From the NCBI GenBank assembly GCA_022266195.1, contig WHVY01000007.1:3038001-3102000 (forward strand): 64,000 bases of DNA. Reading direction: 5' to 3'. How positions within the stretch are numbered: position 1 is the stretch's first letter; each line of letters opens with the position of its first letter. Made by a program: the position numbers and the translations under genes. Source of the DNA: Tetranychus cinnabarinus (taxonomy: Eukaryota; Arthropoda; Arachnida; Trombidiformes; Tetranychidae). Below, piece by piece: positions 14,000-24,700 of the stretch. Under the pieces are notes generated by a model. It saw only the letters and a list, made by a program, of their open reading frames with translations, made no database searches and was not told the origin of the DNA.

Positions 14000-14743
14000 T
14001 TAGTCTTGTATTTGGATGAAAAATAAAAGTGTCATCAATAGTCCAACCGTCAAGAATAGAAAGCGTTTGTTTGACACAAAAATTTGGGTTAACCTAATCA
14101 GCTGATGGACGATCGAGTCTCCTTGGAAGGCTTCAAAGGGCATTTGATATGATAAATCGATGGTTGATTGTTGCTTCAGACGGATATCATTATGATAGAT
14201 TAATGATTCATTTGATGAAGATATTGATACATTGGGATCATCTTGGGTTGGCAAGTTTCCAGTTGATTCTGATTCTGACTCAGATTGCGATTCAGATGAT
14301 AATGTTGATAAATATGTTTCCTCTTTTACTCGAGTTTTGCTTTTAATGATCACTTTAGGTGACAATGGACGAATTAATAGCTGATTATTTGAATCTGCTT
14401 CAATCATGTTTATTGGTTTGGTGTTGTTGATGGATTGTAAAAATACATCTAAATCGTCCAACAGTTGGTTATATTTTTCCAGTAAAAGGTTGAGATCGCT
14501 GGATTGGTCCTGGTATCGGTTCAACTTGTCTAAACTGGTTCGTGTGTTTTTTATGTAACGTTTCATTTGTTTAACCAGTAATTGTAGGTTTGAGTCGAGA
14601 CATTGGATTGGTCCGTCTCCGGCATCTGTGGTTGAGTCAATGCTTGATGAACTTGATAATGCACGGTAATACGACTTGATTTGGGTTTTAAGTGTTGACA
14701 GATTGGCAAAATTTTTAGACAAAATTTTCATTTGTTTATCCAT
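14000..14743 (-). CDS. Uncharacterised coiled-coil, C-terminally tail-anchored protein
   Basis: Single-exon gene of 247 residues; a stop codon lies directly upstream of the ATG. Residues 1-120 are predicted-helical and heptad-like (Leu/Lys/Asn/Gln-rich). A Ser/Glu-rich disordered linker follows at about 130-185. The last 25 residues form one hydrophobic membrane segment (start RFLFLTVGLL) with only a few residues after it. That layout is typical of tail-anchored proteins of the ER, Golgi or mitochondrial outer membrane. The helix, linker and tail-anchor order and the basic residues before the anchor loosely recall Golgi Qb-SNAREs such as GOS28, but I cannot see a full SNARE heptad motif, so I do not assign it. 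It sits head-to-head with the Sm-G gene (538 bp between start codons), which suggests a shared promoter region. Confidence 0.7.
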   Translation of the reverse strand: MDKQMKILSKNFANLSTLKTQIKSYYRALSSSSSIDSTTDAGDGPIQCLDSNLQLLVKQMKRYIKNTRTSLDKLNRYQDQSSDLNLLLEKYNQLLDDLDVFLQSINNTKPINMIEADSNNQLLIRPLSPKVIIKSKTRVKEETYLSTLSSESQSESESESTGNLPTQDDPNVSISSSNESLIYHNDIRLKQQSTIDLSYQMPFEAFQGDSIVHQLIRLTQIFVSNKRFLFLTVGLLMTLLFFIQIQD

Positions 14744-15281
14744 TTAGATTCAATTTTTCATTTGACTCAGCTGAGTCAATTGGATTTGACAGTCAGTCTT
14801 TCAATAATTATCCTTCATTTAGATATCCATTCATTGGTTTAAGCGACTCTTTTATGAAGCGTTTGACTTTATTCATCTGCAGGAATTCCGATTCGTTTGT
14901 TTTTGTTCCAAGTAATGATTGGCTATTTTAAACTTTGATAAATCAATATTTTATTAACTGTAACTTTATTTTTTTCAATTGAAATCATTTGAATAATGTT
15001 TATTTGAAGAAACCGCGATTTAATTCGCATGTCTCCATCTGGAGGATGGCGGTTGCAAGTATTTTTGCAGTTAAATAAGGTTTAGACTTGCTTTTAAATT
15101 GAATTGTTTATTGTCAGTAAAAAATCTCTCTAGTTAATTGACATTGTAATAAATTATTTTGTGAATCATCAACTTTCTGTTTTGGTGCAAAGAAAGATTG
15201 CTGATTTTTTTTGTAACTTTCTGGTATCAAGTTTTGCCCTTTTTTTATTTTGCGTGAAAAAGCTGTTACTTTGGCTTGAAA
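14744..15281. promoter_or_regulatory. Divergent intergenic/promoter region, tail-anchored gene and Sm-G
   Basis: This 538-bp gap separates two divergently transcribed single-exon genes, so it must hold both promoters. I see no recognisable core-promoter motif. There is a palindromic TGACTCAGCTGAGTCA stretch at about 14762-14777, which resembles AP-1/bZIP half sites. Its use is inference. Confidence 0.5.
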
Positions 15282-15512
15282 ATGAGTCGTGCTCACCCAC
15301 CTGAGTTGAAAAAATATTTAGACAAACAATTGACTCTTACACTAAATGGTGCTCGAAAAGTATCGGGAATCCTACGTGGTTTTGACCCTTTCATGAATTT
15401 GGTATTGGATGAGGCGACAGAGGAATCCAAAGATTCTAAGGTTCAATTGGGAATGATTGTAGTACGAGGTAATGCTGTTTACTTGTTGGAAGCTGCAGAA
15501 AGGATTTCGTGA
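15282..15512 (+). CDS. SNRPG: Small nuclear ribonucleoprotein G (Sm-G)
   Basis: Intronless gene of 76 residues, the family's usual length. It starts MSRAHPPELKKYLDKQLTL and carries the Sm1 motif (GILRGFDPFMNLVLDEA) and the Sm2 motif (GMIVVRGNAVYLLEA). Sm-G is one of seven Sm proteins that form the ring on U1, U2, U4 and U5 snRNA; it works in pre-mRNA splicing and is loaded in the cytoplasm by the SMN complex. The ATG at 15282 matches the conserved N-terminus exactly, so the start is secure. It converges with SPTLC1: the stop codons of the two genes are only 112 bp apart. Confidence 0.97.
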   Translation: MSRAHPPELKKYLDKQLTLTLNGARKVSGILRGFDPFMNLVLDEATEESKDSKVQLGMIVVRGNAVYLLEAAERIS

Positions 15513-15624
15513 TCTTGGTCATAATCTCTTACCATTTTGTATTGGAGGAATGTGTGTGTATGTGTGACCTAAAATAGAGCATTTTGTGTTTTGTATGTGT
15601 ATGAGGTCTAGTAACATGGTTACA

Positions 15625-17822
15625 TCAAAGAATAATAAATTTGTCGAAAGCTTCTCCTATTACATCACAGATTTCGGTTAACTCGGTTTCTTCAAGTGAA
15701 GCATTGATAAGCAGACGGATACTCGGACGATTTTTCAAAACTTCTTCATCAAGATATCGTGATATGGCTAAAGCAAATCCCTTTTGATGCGCCTAGTTAG
15801 TAAATTGAATAAAAAATCAGTGATAGAAAGAACAAAAGAAATTACAATAACTGAACGCTGGTTATGATAATCTCTGTTAACTTGAGATTATTCTGCAGAA
15901 AATACTTGTTTAGATGCCTCTTGAATTTCACAGAAACCCTCCTCACTTAACGCAAATTTCAATGCCTCTTTTAAAGTAAATCTCCCTACTCGTTATCTAA
16001 CGATTTATTCATGGATAGGAACAAATTTAAGAAGGAGATAAATGGCGACTGAGAAATTTTTTTGGTTAAGTTAGGGTTGCTGTGTAGTAGATAATTTGGA
16101 TAACTTACATGTTCACAGATTTTTTCAAGTTGCTCTGTTTCAACATCGTATGAACTCAATTCTTTAGAAAATCGCAAATGTTTAACTGGGCTAATAGGGT
16201 CTCCATGAACACGGCATGATAATAATCTACCAATAAAGCGGATATAGAATTAATGACAAGTGAAATATAATACATTGGTTTAAAATAGACGAACCTGGAC
16301 AGTTTTTGGTGCATATTTATACAGTTAGAACGAAGTTTCTCTGTTAAATCGGGTTTATTTTCTAACATATCAAGAGCTGCAATTGCAACAGCTACTTGAA
16401 GAGGAGGCAAAGACGCAGAAAAACAGTAACCTAGACCGGAAAGTCTCTGATGATCGATTATGAAAGTTGTACCAGCACAAAAACCTCCGTAACCACTTAT
16501 GGCGTGTTCCAGGGTTGATGAAATGTGATCTATATCTTCAATAGGTATGTTTAGATGCTCAGTGATTCCTTTACCATTTTCACCTAAAACACCGAATGAA
16601 ACTGTTTCATCGACAAAAATTCTAACTTTGTACTTTTTTTTCAGTTCCATCATTTCACGCAGAGGACAGATATCTCCATAATTCATGTACAATGCTTCAA
16701 CAACAAGAAATCGCCGAATGACTCTAGCTAGCTTTGGATTCTGCAAAGAGATGAATAAGATGAAACACATTAATATCTTGAAAAGTCGCCAACTTTCGTC
16801 AGTCGTCGTTTAACTTTTGTAATTACCTTGTTGTCAAATTTTTCCTGTTCAATCAAAAGTCTATGTAAATCGTCTACATCATTATGCTTGAAATATTTTA
16901 TCGTACTTCGAGATGCTGTCAAGCCTTTTTGAATGGCAAAATGAACTCCTTCATCACAAAATATCACATCACCTTTTTTAGCATAAGCAGGAATGGCACT
17001 TGCTACAGCGGACAGTCCATATGAATATAAAATGACTTCTTCCACATTTAAAAATTTAGCTAGCCGACTCTCCAATTCGAGGTGAATGTCTTTGAGTAAA
17101 GATGGAAAAATTTAGACTATTATTACTCATCAAATGTTAAACAAGCACTGATTAAAGATACTAACCTACAGTTCCATAAAAACCTCTAGGTCCACAAGAG
17201 CCAACTCCATATTTTCTTAAACCGTTGAGAGCTGCATCTTCCAACGATTTTTCATCACTTAATCCGAGATAATTGTGTGTAGCTAGATTAAGACACTTTT
17301 TACCATCCACTATAATATGCTTGCCGTATTTGCTGTTTAAGCAAAGAGAAACAAAAAAGACTAATTAAAACATTTGTCAAGATACGAAGAGTATGTTTTC
17401 AAATAAAATAATGAGCAAGAACATTTGTGTTCAGGCTGTTCAACATTGACATTGAATGTTTACCCACCTTGTGACAATTTTTGGGTTCAATGCATAATGA
17501 TCACTTGGTATATCAGGTGCCAATGGCTCTGGTTTCCATTCATCAATCAATAATTGCTTTTCCTATTGATAAAAGTGTCAGACAGGTAACAAATTGGAGA
17601 GTAAACAATGTGGAAAGAAGACAAGATTTATGTGAACAATCTGCCAAAAAGGACAGATCAAAGACCTACCTTTTCAGATAATTTTGCCGGTCGCCTTGAT
17701 TTCTTCTTACGGAGGAACATTAAATAGACAACAATGAGCAACAGAAATGCTTCGAGTAAAATGTGATAGCCTAAACTGCTGCGTAAATAAGATGTGATAG
17801 AGTTCCAATTGAGCCATTCCAT
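15625..17822 (-). CDS. SPTLC1: Serine palmitoyltransferase, long-chain base subunit 1
   Basis: Seven exons read 17822-17670, 17562-17468, 17332-17166, 17089-16827, 16740-16295, 16226-16109 and 15792-15625. All phases agree and give 469 residues, close to human SPTLC1 (473). The protein is the non-catalytic half of the ER enzyme that condenses serine with palmitoyl-CoA, the first step of sphingolipid synthesis. A membrane helix lies near residues 22-38 (HILLEAFLLLIVVYLMFL). The aminotransferase fold follows, with KYGVGSCGPRGFYG (Cys129 corresponds to human Cys133, mutated in HSAN1), SFGVLGENGKGITEH and GLGYCFSASLPP. As expected for subunit 1, the PLP lysine of subunit 2 is absent. The start ATG at 17822 precedes the conserved membrane segment. 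Introns 1-5 are 68-135 bp; intron 6 is 316 bp. Confidence 0.96.
15634..15639 (+). terminator. Candidate polyadenylation signal (AATAAA) of Sm-G
   Basis: AATAAA lies 122 bp past the Sm-G stop codon. It falls inside the last codons of SPTLC1 on the opposite strand, so the two mRNAs probably overlap tail to tail. Confidence 0.5.
15888..15992 (-). pseudogene. Coding-like stretch in SPTLC1 intron 6, possible relic of a duplicated last exon
   Basis: Thirty-four open codons ending TAA lie within the last intron, on the SPTLC1 strand. The translation contains LKFALSEEGFCEIQEASKQV. That loosely parallels the C-terminal helix of the functional last exon (LEETELTEICDVIGEAF) and the EEELERAASTIKEV type helix of other SPTLC1 proteins. 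It has no clear acceptor site of its own. It could be a diverged alternative terminal exon or chance. Confidence 0.25.
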
Positions 17823-20262
17823 TTTTGAAAATATTGGTACAAAGTATAGATGTTTAGAGAGGCAATGAAGATGAAAATTATACAAAAACAACGGCTGATG
17901 ATGCTAGTGGTATTGAATGCTAGCGGAATATAAATTGTTGAGATAATAGAAACAATATAGAAACATAAGTTGACTATCAGAACATGGTTTTAGAAACTGA
18001 AAAAGATAGAGTAAGAAAAACAAAATTAACTAAGGAACCACCATAACATGGAAAAAGAAAAGGTAAATGAAAATATAAAACTAGTAAAACAGCTGAGCTT
18101 GAGTGAACCAAGTGAGCATTGGTATAAAAAATGAATCAATGTAAAACCTGAAGCATGATCTTGTTGATTTTAATGAAGAAGATATTAGTGGTGATGTTAC
18201 TGTTGATCTGCAACTTGTCTCTTTCACCAGAAATCAATGCAATCAGATGGAGGATCTAGGCGCTCGATTACTCACCCATTATTTCATCGGATTCATAGAT
18301 ATAATAGATTAGTTGATTTTAAGTGATTGTGTTAATGCCTTGCCAATGATTGAGTAATTTTCAGTTTTTGAAATTAAGCCACTGTTAGAGTCAAACCTGA
18401 AGTAACGTTCAAAGAGGTCAAGCAAAGGTGAAATAAACACTTCTGTTACACTGACAAGGAAATGACTGGACTATAAACGTGTAATTTTTTTACTGGTAAG
18501 GACTTGACTTTATTGGCAAATATTAGGTTCATTAAGGGAGCTTGATTGGGTTAATAATTTGGGTTAAGTTATTACTAATAACTGGCACAGAAGAGCATTT
18601 GTTTGATCAGCTGATTTTCAACATGCGAGTGTGGGTTACCAGAGACTTCTAGTATCAATGTTTATTGTAATTTAGGTTCCAAGTCTAGAAGGATTTTAAT
18701 GAAACTATTTCTCTATTTAATTGATTGCTATGCTTGATATAAGTTACATGTAATTTACAGAGAAAAAATGTTAACAATTGTCACTGTCGAGTGGATGACT
18801 ATAGGATGAAAGGTTAAGTTAACTTGGTTAACTTTATATGGTCGATGTTAGCATATTAACTTGATTAACACTTTAAGCTGTGATTAGAGGCACATTAATG
18901 ATTGCATGTTGAGGTAAGTCCTTGAAAATCAACTCAAGATGATGGAATGAAAAATGGAAAGTTATGATAACCAAGCCGGATCAGAATCGCTTCATTCATC
19001 AATAGGCAAATCAAATAGACAGTTACTCTAGTAGTTGATTTAGTGATGCTGGAAGAAAATAAACTATAATTAACCGATAAAAGTTAATCAGTTATCACCA
19101 ATTCAACTACTTGAAGCACCAATCACTACATTGATTTGCAAGATATTTACCAATAAGGTCAGATATCTGTTCAGTGACCATCATTTCCGGCATTAGGTTA
19201 TTCAAAAGAATACCTAATTTTTGATCAGTGAATCGTCATTGAGGCTTAACAAATTGTCAAAAATGTTAATTCCTCTCGAATGCACTCCTTTCACGTCATT
19301 TTAAATTAATGATCAAGTAAAACTTAAACCATTAACTCAATCAGATAAGATCAAATGCATAGTATGACTAAAATTTGAAAATGCAACCCTGTTATATACA
19401 AAATCAAACACAAACACTAGCACCATCTATCATCTCAAAACAAAACAAATTATTGGGTGAACTTCAAAAGACAAAATTTTACCAGAAATAATGAAACATT
19501 GAAATGACTGTTCAAGTCAGTCTATTGACTTTTAAAAGCATCAAAACTTCTGAAACTATTCACCAAGATGGTAAAAGATACATTCTTATCCCTGTTCCTA
19601 AAATAAAAGTAAGGAAATGATGATAACTGATGGTAATGCTGATCAATGATGAAGTCTTTCCAATCGATTTCATTGACATTCCTTAAGAACTTGTGGTTGA
19701 TTCGCTGAGCTTTTTCATTTCGATTATCATTCTACTCAGCAGCATGCAAGTCAAAGTCATACGTGATTGTCTATTACTGGAGTCATTGAAGATCAATAGC
19801 AATACTATCAATCATTTATTGAAACTGAACGTTAAATGCTGACAAAAATCTGTTTCTATTGCACAATCTGAACGATTTTCTGAAACATCATTAGTCATTA
19901 GCGATGATTTGATTTTCACTCAGCAAAGACACGAAAGATTTACCCAGAAAAAATACTAAAATCCAAGGTCCAATCACAACGAAGAGCCCATTCGAAATAG
20001 AAAAGGTTAAAATTTTTATGTCTGTTTCAAAGTTATAGCCATCAACCGAATCTAAAATTCAAACCGAAAATTTCGCTTCATCAGGAAAATTCCAGAATCC
20101 AAGCAGAATTTAAGAGAATAGAATTGCAACATTTCTTAATTTTGGTTGAATAAGAAGATCTTTCAGAGAATCGACATTCATCCAAAGAATGAACCATTTT
20201 TGGTATTAACATTATTATTGACAAAATTGAGCATCACAAAGCATTTTATTTGGCAAATGACA
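17823..20262. other. Intergenic region between SPTLC1 and the adhesion GPCR gene
   Basis: This 2.4-kb gap contains the SPTLC1 promoter and the 3' flank of the GPCR gene. I see no complete gene. Two short coding-like open runs on + (18145-18312 and 19504-19620) have reasonable amino-acid composition but no domain, no splice partner and lengths expected by chance in AT-rich DNA. Confidence 0.5.
20245..20250 (-). terminator. Candidate polyadenylation signal of the adhesion GPCR gene
   Basis: The minus strand reads AATAAA only 13 bp beyond the GPCR stop codon. This would imply a very short 3' UTR. Confidence 0.4.
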
Positions 20263-21714
20263 TTACAAATCACCAATTCCTGGTTCAAAGTGGACATCAT
20301 ACTCAGTCAAAGTTACACGTTGAAAGGCTGGACAAATGTCAATCTCATTCATGGCATAAACATTGTCTGGTTGTTTGTTTGATGAATTTCCAGTTGAATC
20401 CTTTTCCTTTGATTCAACTTGACCTGGAATGAGAACCAATGAATCATCGAGAGCAGCAAAAAATCCATAAAAAAGTATCACATTTAAACCAAGTAAACAT
20501 GATATAGCAGAAAGTGTATATTTGGATAAAATTTTGCGTGAATTGCGATAATAAAAATTGGCAGTCAATAGAAAATCAGTCCAAAAAATAATAATCAAAG
20601 ATTGATTTAAAATTTTCGATCCATTGTCGAGACGACGAAAATTTTCCAACAATTCCTTTCTATGGCGATCGCTAAACTTGATCTTCAATATAATCGTCAA
20701 GATGAGATGAACCTAGACACAAGAAAGGTAACAAAAAGTAATTCATTAACAGCGAAAAAGAAACTTTGATAAAAAAATTGTAACACATTATGAATCTCAT
20801 AATGATTAATGAAACCCAAAAAAAGATGAGTTTTGGTGTTTTTGCATATTAATTGGAGTAACAACCTCAAGAGAGATTCTCAATTCTGTCCAATTAGAAA
20901 GGTAATGAATGTTGAATATTCAACAGTTGATTATCGATGAATTCCTCATGAATGAATGAATAGCATAAACAGCAAAACCCATTTTTCGCTGGTAAATAAT
21001 TTCGAAAGAAAATGACATTTTCCTAATTCTATGCAAATGTCACTGAGAAGGTTTGTGGTTTCAAGTTACTCACCATTGTTATGAAAAAGGCACTTGCGTT
21101 TGTTAAATAAAAATAGCGACTTTCAATTTCGATCATTTTATCGACTGAAACAGATTTATCCAATTCATTTGCTATCACAGCGGCGCCAGTTAAACTCAAT
21201 GGTATGACTGAAAAAATTAATGAAATAATTTAAGATTTGATGAAAGTTTGAAAACTTGAAATGTGAATATACTTACTCCATCCAAGGAAGGTAATTTTGA
21301 AATGAGGTAAACTGTGTTTACCGTAGTTTAGGTGAGTGACGCAGGTAAGTACGTTATTGCATAGGCTTATTTGAAGGCAATTGCAGGCCAGTTGGAAGAA
21401 CAGTATTGATTGGAATATGTAAACTGATGGAATCTGAATGTTGAAAGAAAAGTTGAAATTAATTAAACAGCTTCAATCTGGGTTTAGAAATCATTGAAAC
21501 GAATAATTATCCAAAGTATTTCATTTGCATTCATTGGTTTGTCCGAAAACATGTCAACCCAAAAGGACAAAATTTATTCATTTCTGTATATTTCATGGTT
21601 ATTCAACTTACTGGAATTTGAAGGAAATGATAACTGGCTAAAAAGGAGCATTCAAGTCCTATTGTTGCAAGGCAAATCTGGAGTTTCAAGCACTTGATAC
21701 AATTCATTTTGAAT
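20263..21714 (-). other. GPCR exons 12-15: TM2-TM7 and cytoplasmic tail
   Basis: TM2 is at about 968-992 (LQICLATIGLECSFLA), TM3 at 999-1024 (FFQLACNCLQISLC), TM4 at 1038-1060 with the class B Gly-Trp pair at 1047-1048, TM5 at 1080-1103, TM6 at 1127-1146 and TM7 at 1158-1180. Extracellular loop 2 contains no Cys and no Trp, unlike most class B receptors, so the TM3-loop disulfide is missing. The tail is about 60 residues and has no recognisable PDZ ligand. Confidence 0.82.
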
Positions 21715-24700
21715 CTGGAAGGAAAAGAAAAAAAAGTTCCAATTAAAATTCGAAGTTTCATGGACTAAACTCAATACAGCGTTTTATTTCGATTTACATT
21801 TATATTTTATATTGAAATTCTTGTCATGAATGATGGCGTCGATGAATCAGAATGAAAAAAATCGTAATTCTGGAAATTTTCATTTTCCAGAAACTTTTGC
21901 CCAAGAAAATCTTGTGTTTTAAATTTTTGTTATTATAAAACCAATTTTGAGATTAAACATTAACTTTTACAAGACTCAATAAAATGAACAACTAACGTGC
22001 CAAATTTTATGAAGATTATTCAAACTTCATCACTTGAATAACATGAACAATTAGATTGCTTCAATGATGTGCCTGGAAATTGAGTGCAATTAAAAGGAAG
22101 AGTAAAAAGAGGAAAAGGCGATTAAACCTGATGACCAAAAGACCAAAGAAAGGTAAACGAACTAGAAAAATGTCTGAGAGAACAAAGTTGGCTGCATTCT
22201 CTTGCAAGGTGAACTGAACAAAATTGAGATTCCACCATTTTCCAACTTCAGCATTAGCCAACAACGAAAAGGACAAAAGCGCAATTCTGTTCAAGTTAAC
22301 CCATTATCTTGATCATCTAACCCATCCCAACCTTTTCCAACCTTCAATCTTAACTTCATCTCAATGTTTACACATGTTTATACCAAAAGCATATTCACTA
22401 ACCTAATTAACCGTTAATCGAGTCATCAGGATAAATTAAAAGCTTTATTTACTCTCGTTGATCCATTACAAGGTTTGTTGTAATGCAATCATAATATGAT
22501 AACATGGTCAGCTTGGAATGAGAATACAAATTTTCAGAGTTTCTCAATGTAACATCAAGGAATTATATGAATGAAAGAAAAGCAAACATTAAGCTCATCA
22601 TTGGATTCAAGTCTTAAGGGTAGAAGAAGAAGAAGAGTCAAAAGAGCAACAATCATCATGTTTATTCAATGTTAATGATAGTTCAATTCAACATTTAAAT
22701 GAACACAAAGTTGAACATTATTCATTTCATGATTTGCCAACCTTTTCCAGGTTTCACCAACTTTTATCAAATCAAAATCATTTGACCAATAATTGTGTGA
22801 GTGTTTTACATGAACAAGCTCAATGTTTCCATTTCATGGTTAATTGTCTTTTCCTCTTTACATGGTAACCTTTCAATGAATAACAATGATGTTATCAATC
22901 AAAAGCCTTCTTCCAATCAATCCATGAATTTCATAATTGTGTACTCAGAAGAAGAAGCAAAACTAATCTTAGCAAAGGTAAAAAAAGTTTGACCAGAAAA
23001 AGGCTTATTCAGTATCGAGTATTCAATGAGATTCATGGTTGTTGAACATTAATGTTACAATTGTATCAATAGATTCAATGTTATATTCAAAGTTGATGTA
23101 TGATTGAATAACATGATTATTTATTTACCAATGATATTACAAGTAGTTTGTCAAGTTACTCTTGATCAGTGAATCAATATCAACTATTGACTTTTTTTTC
23201 TTCTTCTTTGACTTATTGTTTGTTTACTTTTCCTGATCCAGTTTACCATGAATATGTATGTTGAAACAAGAAGAAAAGTCAAGAGTATTTGGCTTACCTT
23301 GAACGGATAATCAGAATAGTCATGGTTAAGATGATGAGTCCAATGGAAAAGGAGAAACTTGCAATTAAAAGGTAATCAGTAGGCACTTGGTGACTTGCAT
23401 TTGACTGTATATTGAGCTGCTTTTCAGTGGGGTAAGGATGAGGTTGATGCTTGTATTGACTGGTTAAAAGTACGGAATAGGCTCCGGTTATATCACAGAC
23501 ACAAATGGTTGATTGGGAATCACTTGAAGTTTTTGAAGTTGAACAATGTTTAGTTTGAAATCCAAGTCTGGAAAAGAATTGTTTTAATTGTATTTTTTTC
23601 AACATTTTTTTTCTTCTCTTTTTAATTCGATTTTTTATTACCTTTCATTAAACTGTGCAAGGCCACAAGTAACTTTTTTAGTGTCAACATCACTCTGTAT
23701 AAGAAGGGAATGAAAAAGATTAAATTTGCAAGTTTATGAATAATGAATTTATTATAATGCAATTTTATCGTCTCTTGTGTCTAACCCTTAACATTGACTT
23801 TCACGTTAACCAATAAAGTTTACACTATTTAATGATAGATATTTAATCTTTTTTTGTTTGATTTGCATAATTTTGATGAAAAGCAAATGAGAAAACTCTT
23901 TTTAACATTGAAATCTATTGACGAGAAAGAATAATTAACTGAATTTTCAATCTGCGCTATCACGTGTAAGTGCCTAATGTAATTGTTTGACTTGTTTGCG
24001 AGTTTGTCAAGACATCTAATCGTGCTTTTTCGCGTTTAGAGACTAAGCACTTTGACGCTGCTTTTGTCTTTTCAGTGTTTTGTTGGGCAAATTTGTTTCC
24101 ATTCCCATTAAACTTGCAAAAAGATGAAAACTAGATTATGTTTGCTATTTATATTCTCAAATGTCAGATGGAGGCACAAGGCAGATATGAAATCGCAATT
24201 TCATTGAAATCAATATTTTTAAGTTTTGAGTTTATGATTGGAATGAAATCAGGTTGAAATGGGCAGATTTCCGAAACATAATTCAGTCGTAATTTTAAAT
24301 AATTTTTGAATTGAAAAATTGATTGCAACCTTTTCAAGTTGTATTTGCCGATCCTTCGATTGAATTTTCGCAATTTCTTGCTTAGATTTGTTCGGTTAAA
24401 TTATCACACTTTTATAGCGACTTTAAATGTTTTAGATTTCGTTGTCCAGAGTAAGATGGTAAAAATTATTGGAGTTATATGAATAATTACGCTGAAAGCA
24501 TGAGTCTACTTGTTGCTACGTTAGGTTAGTTATTACTAAGTTAGGATACCATTGAAAGGATAAATTGATAAACAAGACAGAAAGATCAATTGTGGAAAAT
24601 TTTCTGATTTAAGCTTTAAGATAGAATTGATTATAAATGTTTATACTTTACCTCTAAAGATGAATGATGCCGTAGGTGAGCGGTAACGCGTAAAGGGTAA

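Noticed and set aside
18145..19620. Short protein-like open runs (18145-18312, 19504-19620) between SPTLC1 and the GPCR
   Set aside because: They lack start/splice structure and a family. With stop codons at roughly 7% of random codons here, runs of 40-55 codons are common.
22061..22294. A minus-strand frame (start NRIALLSFSLLANAEVGKWW) that could follow TM1 as an alternative TM2 exon
   Set aside because: It has a phase-compatible acceptor but no good donor in the right phase. The exon at 21714-21612 joins TM1 to TM3 directly with matching phase and a proper membrane helix.
22801..22992. Signal-peptide-like small frame on +, antisense in a GPCR intron
   Set aside because: There is no second exon, no domain, and its length is expected by chance.
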